From Haemonchus contortus (lineage: Eukaryota; Nematoda; Chromadorea; Rhabditida; Trichostrongylidae), in contig LS997565.1 of NCBI GenBank assembly GCA_000469685.2, positions 40,114,519 to 40,178,518 on the forward strand: a stretch of DNA of 64,000 bases. Direction: 5' to 3'. Under the pieces are notes generated by a model. That model ran no database searches. It saw only the letters and a program-made list of their open reading frames with translations, and was not told the origin of the DNA. Position numbers and translations under genes: made by a program. This document shows positions 57,310 through 64,000 of the stretch, piece after piece; within the stretch, counting starts at the first letter, position 1, and each line of letters opens with the position of its first letter.

Positions 57310-57631
57310 GGTGAAAATGTAGTTGGGGGTGCCAGTCACTTCTGTGCTCTGCGTCTCTGACACCGGCGGCAGAGTGCATAGAGATCGCAGAGGAGGATTC
57401 CTCTCCTTACAAAAGTTAGGGGAGGAGCTACGAGGTAGGAGAGATGATTATCTCATGCAAAAGCTGGGATGGGGTAAGAATTGAACATCCAACTGGTTCA
57501 CCCACCCCGGAGCTCCTTCCCTAACTTCTGGAAGGGGAGAAGCTCCGGGATGGGTGAGATGATTAGATGGGATAAGAAATGAAGAGAAGCAGAGCACAAA
57601 AGTGCCTGGCACCCCCAGCTACATTTTCGCC
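57310..57631. mobile_element. MITE-like inverted repeat, ~0.32 kb
   Basis: GGTGAAAATGTAGTTGGGGGTGCC at 57310 is mirrored by GGCACCCCCAGCTACATTTTCGCC ending at 57631; inner parts AGAGCAC and the GGAGCT/AGCTCC blocks around 57400 and 57510 also pair, so the whole can fold back. Confidence 0.7.
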
Positions 57632-57924
57632 GCCATCATTTTGCTTAATAGTATTGCGAATGCACACCACCGAAATTTTCACTAAGGACGTTCATACCAT
57701 CTCGGGTGTGGGTAAATTCGTGCGCCCGGGAATGCGCGGGGCAAATGGCGCGCGTCAAAATTCATGGCGATTTTGGCGACCCTGGCGCCTATCATTGAGG
57801 CGTAGGATTGAAGTAAAGGTGATTATCATTATAGAATCAGCTGTCCCTAACATTCTACTCTACTTCAGATTTGGACCCTAATGATAGACGCTAAAGTCGT
57901 TCAATTCGCCAATTTCCCGAGGAG

Positions 57925-59432
57925 AACTTAAACAACATAATCAGACAAACCCTACGTGTAAGCGATCGCGTCGAGGTTTCGCGCTACAGCACGTTATTTC
58001 GGGGTGCCTTGGCACTGCGGGGAGGGCTTGGTGACAGGAGGTTTCCTCTTTCACAACTCCGCTTATTGGCGATTGCGTAGCGCGTTCAAACATGTTATTC
58101 TAAGGTGATTACTGATTGTAGGAAGTAACGTTATGCAAACAATAGGCTGTTAAACAGGAGTTTGGTGATGCATGTGTCTTTTCCTGCATGTTTCCTCGTT
58201 CATGTTTCTTCTAAGACCATTGATGGGTAGTTACCATCCCCTAGTGAATGGCTAGTGAACACTGCTTGGTTATGCGTTTCTATTTCTATTGCATGCTTCT
58301 TGGTTTGTGTTTCTTCTGAGAATGACCTTCACTGATAGAGAGTTGAACTCTGATTTAAAGGTATGTCAACGTCTGTGCAATCTATTGATACAACTCAACC
58401 AATCGAAGGAGGCTATGGATGACGGCATAGAGAGGTTTGAAGAACACACACATGTTGTGTGTAATCGCCAGGATTTGTGAAGACAGGGAAGCTGATTAGA
58501 TGGAGAATGAAACAAAGGCAAGGCATGAGGGCGCGAGGCGATCTTAATTAGGTGAGGAAACTCCATGATCACTGCGCTGCTCGCATATCTATGTGCAGCA
58601 AGTGAAAGTTATTGAATAAAGAGAATAACAGCAGTGAAAACCAAAGCTTCTATTTAAAAAATTAGGTTTCTCAGCAGAAAACTTACCATTACGACTGGCT
58701 GAAAGTGTTGATTTTGTGGAAAATAAAAAAATGGTAAGGTTGCGGTTCATAGCTCTGTGAAATATTCCGCTTGGTTTCGCATTCCACCTTTCACCTGTGG
58801 ATAAAAACAGAATTCCTAACCAGCATTATTAGAACTTTTCCAACTCATAATTTTCCTCAAGATTCTTTACCTTTTCAGTTTTGCAATTTTCTTCAGTTTT
58901 TTATTTTTCACTGATAAAAAAGATATGCAGACAGCACAGTGAAAATGTGGTCTTAACACCTAATCAGGATCGGTTTTCAATTGTACAGAAGTAACCCTTA
59001 ACTCAGGGTTCAACACTCTATCAGTGAAGGTCATTCTCAGAAGAAACACAAACCAAGAAGCATGGTATAGAAATGGAAACGCATAACCAAGCAGTGTTCA
59101 CTAGCCATTCACTAGGGGATGGTAACTACCCATCAATGGTCTTAGAAGAAACATGAACGAGGAAACATGCAGGAAAAGACACATGCATCACCAAACTCTT
59201 GTTTAACAGCCCATTGATTGCATAACGTTACTTCCTATTATCAGTATTCACCTTAGAATAACATGTTTGAACGCGCTACGCAATCGCCAATAAGCAGAGT
59301 TGTGAAAGAGGAAACCTCCTGTCACCAAGCCCTTCCCGCAGTGCCAAGACACCTCGAAATAACGTGCTCTAGCGCGAAACCGCGACGCGACCGCTTACAC
59401 GTAGGGTTTGTCTGATTATGTTTTTTAAGTTC
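57925..59432. mobile_element. Foldback element, ~1.5 kb, with ~0.42 kb inverted arms
   Basis: The left arm (57925-58348) starts GAACTTAAACAACATAATCAG and includes GCGCTACAGCACGTTATTTCG and CACTGCTTGGTTATGCGTTTC; the right arm (59008-59432) is its near-identical reverse. Few mismatches are visible over 0.42 kb, indicating a young element or gene conversion between arms. The 0.66 kb centre has no convincing coding frame. Terminal duplications could not be identified. Confidence 0.8.
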
Positions 59433-60282
59433 TTCTAATTTGCCGTACGCATGTCCGGACGCATGAATGTCCTACCTCCCTACCACCTCGTCTTATGATT
59501 TCGTGCAAGCTCTTTCTTTGACTAGTTTAGAACACTTTTGATCGAGAATTCATCGAAATTCCGTGCTTTCTTTGCCACTTATGCAGCATTCTGCAATGAA
59601 ACATGGCGATTTGAGCTCGGAAAAGGTACAGATGAATTGGTGATGTGTAATCGATTCGTCGCATGCGCCATTCGCGGACCAGTTGCCTCGTTACTGCAAC
59701 TCTAGCGTTCTCAGCAGTGCTCAGTTGGTATGTGTGTGTTATTTTTGACATGATTCTCATTACATCTTTCATTCCTGTACTTTTACATGCTGCCTCCCCA
59801 ATCTGCTAAATTCCTTCGCGCGCGACGCCGTGACGCGACATCGAAGTCTTCCTGTGCTGTGCCTTTAACTTGCACATCCTATCTATGCCGAGAAACTTGT
59901 GCAGACATTCTTTCATTGCTTTCTTTTCGAAAAATGGCAAGCGTGTGCAGTATGGTTAGAGAATGAATTTGTGTGGATTGCAAAGACAAGGGAATCACGA
60001 CCTTTTATTCAACCAGTGCTCGCACAAATTTAATATTATTAGATGAATATCGGTTCCTTAGTATCATGTGGATAACGAACGCCTGAAAGTAAGACATGCT
60101 GTGCACCTGGATTAGTTTTGCAGAAATGAAGTGGACAAAGAGAAATCAAGCGCTCACAATCTTGATAACAACTATTCTTGGTCAAATCCCTTGCTATTCT
60201 ATTCACTGGCTACCTGAAAGTAGACCATTTATTTCGCTTTTGAAGACGAATGAGTAGTCGAAACGAATTGGCCCTTTAATAG
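59433..60282. other. No confident gene
   Basis: A minus frame at 59527-59772 (81 codons, ATG shortly after AAAGTACAG) is rich in Arg/Met (NARVAVTRQLVREWRMRR) and could be a small exon, but has no partner or family. Otherwise unassigned. Confidence 0.35.
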
Positions 60283-60422
60283 TCCGCGATTTGGCCCGCG
60301 CGAACGAGCGAGCGACCGGGGCGGCGCTTGCCACTTGTTCACAACTGAATCTTAGTCGATACCGCCGGACGAGTAGTCCCCCAACCGCTCGCTCGCCGCG
60401 CGCTCGGTGGCCAAATCGCGGA
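60283..60422. mobile_element. GC-rich palindromic MITE, 140 bp
   Basis: TCCGCGATTTGGCC at 60283 is mirrored by GGCCAAATCGCGGA ending 60422; inner GCGCGAACGAGCGAGCG pairs with CGCTCGCTCGCCGCGCG. It is far more GC-rich than its surroundings. No clear target duplication. Confidence 0.75.
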
Positions 60423-60469
60423 ATATGAAAGCAACAATTGGGCTGCTGTTGTCATTAGAGGAGTGGATG

Positions 60470-60700
60470 TATATGCGTATGGGTACGTTTGTGCATGCAT
60501 GTGCATGTATTTGTATGTTTTTCTATGCCTATGTCTATGTCAGTAATGCATATGTATGTACATACTGAATGCATGTGCGGACTTGGATGTTCTTTATAAC
60601 GTTAGTGTAAAACGTTAGTATGCGTGTCTTGCTTATGTGTATATATGTGTATATGTACATATGTACATGTATAAGTGTATGTGCAGAAAATATCTTTGGT
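60470..60700. repeat. Degenerate TATG/TGCA-type simple repeat
   Basis: Alternating ATGTATATG, TGCATGTG and TATGTACATATGTACATG tracts make up most of this stretch. Confidence 0.8.
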
Positions 60701-60937
60701 GGGATTTCGTTCGCCTAAATTGCTTAGGAAGTCTTTGACGCTCTACATATATTTTTGCCATATATAAACCACAAATGTCCGTTTTTTGTATGTTTGTATG
60801 TGAGTTTCACTATAACTATCTTATACGGCGTCGTTTGGAAAACAAATGGAACAGCTCAGACAGATTGGAACAAGTGGGGATTGGGGATGAAGAAGTGGGG
60901 AGTGAGCCGAACTCCTTGGGTACACGTGATCTAAGCT

Positions 60938-61927
60938 AGGTTCCGCCCACTAGGGGCGGGGCTTGCGCGAATAGTGTAGTTCACCGAAAATCTGTAACTC
61001 CTTTGCTCCTGGGCCAAGAGTATTCAAATTTGGCAGACATGTAGGTCGCGTCTGTCTGTCGGTCCGTCTGTCTGTCTGTTTGTACGGAAATTCATAACTC
61101 CCGCCCCCCGTTGATCTAGGACGTTCAAATTTGGTAGGAACACAGGCGGCGGGATGGGAACCCATAGAGTGGGTGGCAGGACTGGACTCCGCCCACAGGC
61201 GGCGGGGTTTGTGCGAAATAGATGTCTGAGCGAAAATCCATAACTCACTCCTGATCCCGTGGACTTGGAAGTACATAGTAGAGGGGGCAGGAGGGGAACA
61301 TTGACGATAACGGAGGCCTCAGAGAGCAAGTTCCAATCACCAATTGAATTCTAGCGCCTTTGTTATTTACGATTTAGCTGTGATTCTTCGATATGTTTCA
61401 TTCGACAAGAAGGGTAAGTGCACTGATAGAGACCGATTATGAAATTTGGTTCACTTCTTGCTTACGACCGCTACCCAGCGACGATTGCGATCCAATGAAG
61501 GACATGGTTTTACTCTACTTTGATATCATTCTAGCAAAACTTATCCGACCGCTAACAATCTTGGGTTCTAATTTAATGATCCATAGGAAAAGGAGCTAGA
61601 TTCATAAAGACATTTGATGATGGTAATATTATGATTCGACAATATTTGTGAGTACCATTCTTCGAGGCTTCGAATGCCTACCAGTTGAATCTTTAATGGG
61701 TCCTTATTTTTAACATCAACAACGACAGATCGAGACAGACAGATTCTAATCAAAGACGTAGGCATTGGCACATTTTCAATATCATTTGCATGAACTACTG
61801 CTCCTCTATAGAACTTCGTGTTCCGAAAAGTATCATTTATTCCAAAGTAGAAGTGTGCTGATTGCCGTTTACCACAACTCTACCATAGGAAGTAGGGAAG
61901 CCCGGCGTTAGCCGGGCGGTCCGACAG
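60938..61927 (+). mobile_element. Helitron-like copy, same family as 31487-33057, 5'-truncated
   Basis: In plus orientation it carries two to three units of the tandem array (CCGCCCAC, AAATTTGGTAGGAACACAG, GGACTTGG), then the segment shared with 31880-32200 (CACTTCTTG, GACCGCTACCCAGC, ATATCATTCTAGCAAAACTTATCCGACCGCTA), and ends with the hairpin GCCCGGCGTTAGCCGGGC at 61900-61917 followed by GGTCCGACAG. The last bases differ from the CTGG end of the first copy. Its 5' boundary is not clear. Confidence 0.65.
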
Positions 61928-62349
61928 TCTCTATATATAAAGCGGTAACTTTGGCCCGTATGCATTACGCCCGGGGTAGGGGAGGGAGAGGAAATGTTTG
62001 CCGAGGGCGCGAGTGTTCAAATGGGGTTTTTGCCTTTGTTCTGTGTCAAGATAGTTGCAATGGAGCTAAGTATTTTCCTATAAACAGGTGAAGAATCGAC
62101 AGCCCTTGGTAATCATGTGATGTTTGTCTCTGCGACCTTACCTTAGCGAGAGCTCAGAGAAGCCCGACCCCATTGGCTCCCCGGGGGAGGAATCTACCCC
62201 TAAAATAGAGCTGGGGCGCCGATGGTCATGTAGACCGCAACTCTGCTGTTCACTACATTATTCGACTGAGCGCTTATTCCTCTGACTTCTGCTGCCGAAT
62301 TCGTCAAGTATTGCTCTGATTTCGTTCTACTGCTGCAACCAACTACAAA
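61928..62349 (+). mobile_element. Second Helitron-like 5' end, abutting the previous copy
   Basis: TCTCTATATATAAAGCGGTAAC begins immediately at the 3' end of the previous element and has the TC plus AT-rich start of Helitron 5' ends. The 3' end was not identified before 62350, so this is a partial call. Confidence 0.4.
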
Positions 62350-62601
62350 TCTCTCTTATTATAAAGCAGAAACTTGGTGTGTCGGTTTGTCGGTTTGTGT
62401 GTTTGTCGGTATGTCGGTTTGTCGGTATGTCGGTGTGTCCGTCCGCAAACGTCCATGATTACGATAAAGGTAGTGATATGGAAAACCTAGCCTCATTTCA
62501 CTACATTTCTTCATTTGAAGGGAAGGAGGGAGGGGAGATTTGCTAACTGCTCTGTAAAAGTAAGGAATGGGGGTCCGGCATTCACCGGGGGACCCAACTG
62601 G
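62350..62601 (+). mobile_element. Short non-autonomous Helitron, 252 bp
   Basis: It starts TCTCTCTTATTATAAAGC after an A and continues with a GTGTGTCGG-type array. It ends with a GC hairpin (GGGTCCGGCATTCACCGGGGGACCC) and CAACTGG followed by T. All Helitron end features are present. No coding capacity. Confidence 0.65.
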
Positions 62602-63262
62602 TTTATTTATATTGCTGAATTCATTGCTATTAAGCAGTCGAATCTTCAGATAAGCAGGCTTTCTTTCTAGATTTACACCAGTTATCGTGAGCATGTTGCA
62701 TCGCGAACCTGGTGTGATTTCAGAAGGAAACTGGAATTATTTCTGTGAGCAACTAATGAGTAGTTTTTCGCCTGATTTGTATATTATTGCATTTCCTATT
62801 GCATTTAATTCTTTGTTACCCTGCTATTCCTGTCGTGGGAGTGGGTTGGCGACATGGCGCTTGTTATGCGTGACTGTTGATCATAGCTCTCAATTTTCAT
62901 CCTAAATGAATGCTGTCAAGTATTGCAGTTGTAATTGCGCACCTTCTACTCGCTTTGCTCTTAATTTTTTAACGAGCACTGCCTTGAGAAGCGGTTTACG
63001 AACCTTCGCGCAGAAGGGCCACTTCCCGCCTAGGTGCGAAAACTTGTTGTCCATTGTGTTGTCCCATCTTTCATGAGCGCATAAAAAATGAAGTGTTGAA
63101 GATGTATTATGATAGCAATAGTAAGGAAGCCCGGCGCTTAGAGCAAAAAAGTTTTCGAACAAGAATCATGTGTACACCACGTGTAAATGTTGAAATTGAC
63201 GCTGCAACGGACTGAAATGCTTCGATGCGGTGACTTGGAGAAAAGAATATCTACCAAATGTA
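62602..63262. other. No supported gene
   Basis: GGAAGCCCGGCGCTTA at 63124-63139 is like the 5' half of the Helitron hairpin, so part of this stretch may be another degraded copy. No gene. Confidence 0.35.
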
Positions 63263-64000
63263 CACTGGTGTGCAAAACTTAGGGACGAAATTGATAATGT
63301 AACATAAAACATTGTGGACTGGGTGGAAATAAGTGAAAGTGTGGGATTATATTGCCAGACCTATGACGGCTATGCACAGAGAGTTAGACATCCCTTCGTG
63401 GAGGAGTAGTTCAAATAAAGCGAGAAATATGGCTACCCGCACAAATCGAGGCAGGTGAAAGGTATGAAAGAATTTTTTTTTGTCAATCAGCCAGTAGCTA
63501 CCAAGTGCTGTGGTGTTATCCTTCTATACATCCTATCCCGCAGACATCGTCTGGATAACCTGACACGAGGAAGGATCATCGAGAAACTCGAAAAAGGCCG
63601 AACTATGACGAGTGCAGCCCAGGAACCTGGTATCGCTCACAGCGTTGTTTCACGTGCACGGAGAACATTCCGAACCTCTGATACTGCTGCACGAAGGAGA
63701 GGAGGTGGTCAACCAAGAACAACTGCACCAAGTTATGACCGCTACATTGTGCAGCAGGCAAGAAAAGATCCACGTCAGTCAGCTTCTTTGATTGCAATGT
63801 CATATAACAGGATTCCAAAGCAAGCCATCCCACGCACTACAGTGGCACGACGACTGCACCGTTGCGGTCTCCTCGCCCGACGACCATTACGTAGTCTTCC
63901 TTTGATCCTTGCGAATCGGCGAGACCGTTTAGGGTGGTGCCAGGAGCATAGCAAACGGACCGATGAGAAATGAGGCCATTTGCTTTTTTCGGACAGGAGC
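63263..64000 (+). mobile_element. Tc1-like transposon, 5' part
   Basis: CACTGGTGTGCAAAACTTAG follows TA at 63261-63262 and is a Tc1-type terminal repeat. The transposase frame begins about 0.2 kb inside, and the element continues past the window end. Confidence 0.75.
63464..64000 (+). pseudogene. Tc1-like transposase, N-terminal part, with in-frame stop
   Basis: From ATG 63464 (true start may be nearer HRLDNLTRGRIIEKLEKG) the frame carries the paired helix-turn-helix DNA-binding region of Tc1-family transposases: first HTH GRTMTSAAQEPGIAHSVVSR, a GGGQPR hinge, and second HTH ending TTVARRLHRCGLLARRP. It then approaches the catalytic domain (RDRLGWCQEH). At 63971-63973 a TGA stands where the family normally has Trp; the frame continues in phase after it as GHLLFSDRS, close to the usual LFSDES of the first catalytic Asp. 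The DDE triad lies mostly beyond the window. One nonsense change therefore seems to inactivate an otherwise well preserved copy. Confidence 0.75.

Overview
The window reads as nuclear DNA of a nematode, most likely a clade V (rhabditid/strongylid) species. Supporting signs are the short TTTCAG-type 3' splice sites, two probable spliced-leader acceptors just upstream of start codons, genes of small exons, a secreted PAN/Apple protein, and a dense load of Tc1/mariner, Helitron-like, tRNA-derived SINE and inverted-repeat elements. There is no bacterial operon structure. Nearly all open frames of 60-130 codons are chance or repeat-derived; the real genes were found by joining short exons across intron signals.

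Layout. 0-16 kb is repeat-rich and nearly gene-free: a probable 65-residue secreted protein on the minus strand (2048-2245), several SINE copies, three copies of a TTAA-flanked 0.36-0.51 kb element, and a possible reverse-transcriptase relic near 8 kb. At 16.6-17.1 kb a two-exon minus-strand gene encodes an 88-residue membrane-hairpin protein, with one TTAA element directly downstream. 17-31 kb is mostly SINEs, a diverged ~0.8 kb tandem repeat (23.0-24.6 kb), a mariner end (25.7 kb) and unassigned sequence. A 1.57 kb non-autonomous Helitron with recognisable ends lies at 31.49-33.06 kb and carries a ~0.14 kb tandem array. 34-45 kb holds another TTAA element, interleaved direct repeats, a 1.47 kb foldback element with tRNA-like arms, and a mariner relic split by nested insertions.

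46.7-56.5 kb is the gene-bearing part, all on the plus strand: a three-exon secreted PAN/Apple protein (46.69-49.18 kb), a possible terminal exon (51.96 kb), a mariner relic (52.76-53.64 kb) and a multi-exon basic helix-loop-helix transcription factor (54.4-56.5 kb, perhaps starting earlier). Introns of both main genes carry mobile elements. 57-64 kb returns to repeats: two foldback elements, a GC-rich MITE, a run of Helitron-like pieces and a Tc1-like transposon that runs off the window end.

The genes do not form a pathway. The PAN protein is probably secreted and the bHLH protein nuclear; the window mainly shows how small nematode genes sit inside, and are expanded by, non-autonomous transposons. 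Intron-exon models are read by eye from splice signals, reading phase and domain continuity and have no transcript support here.
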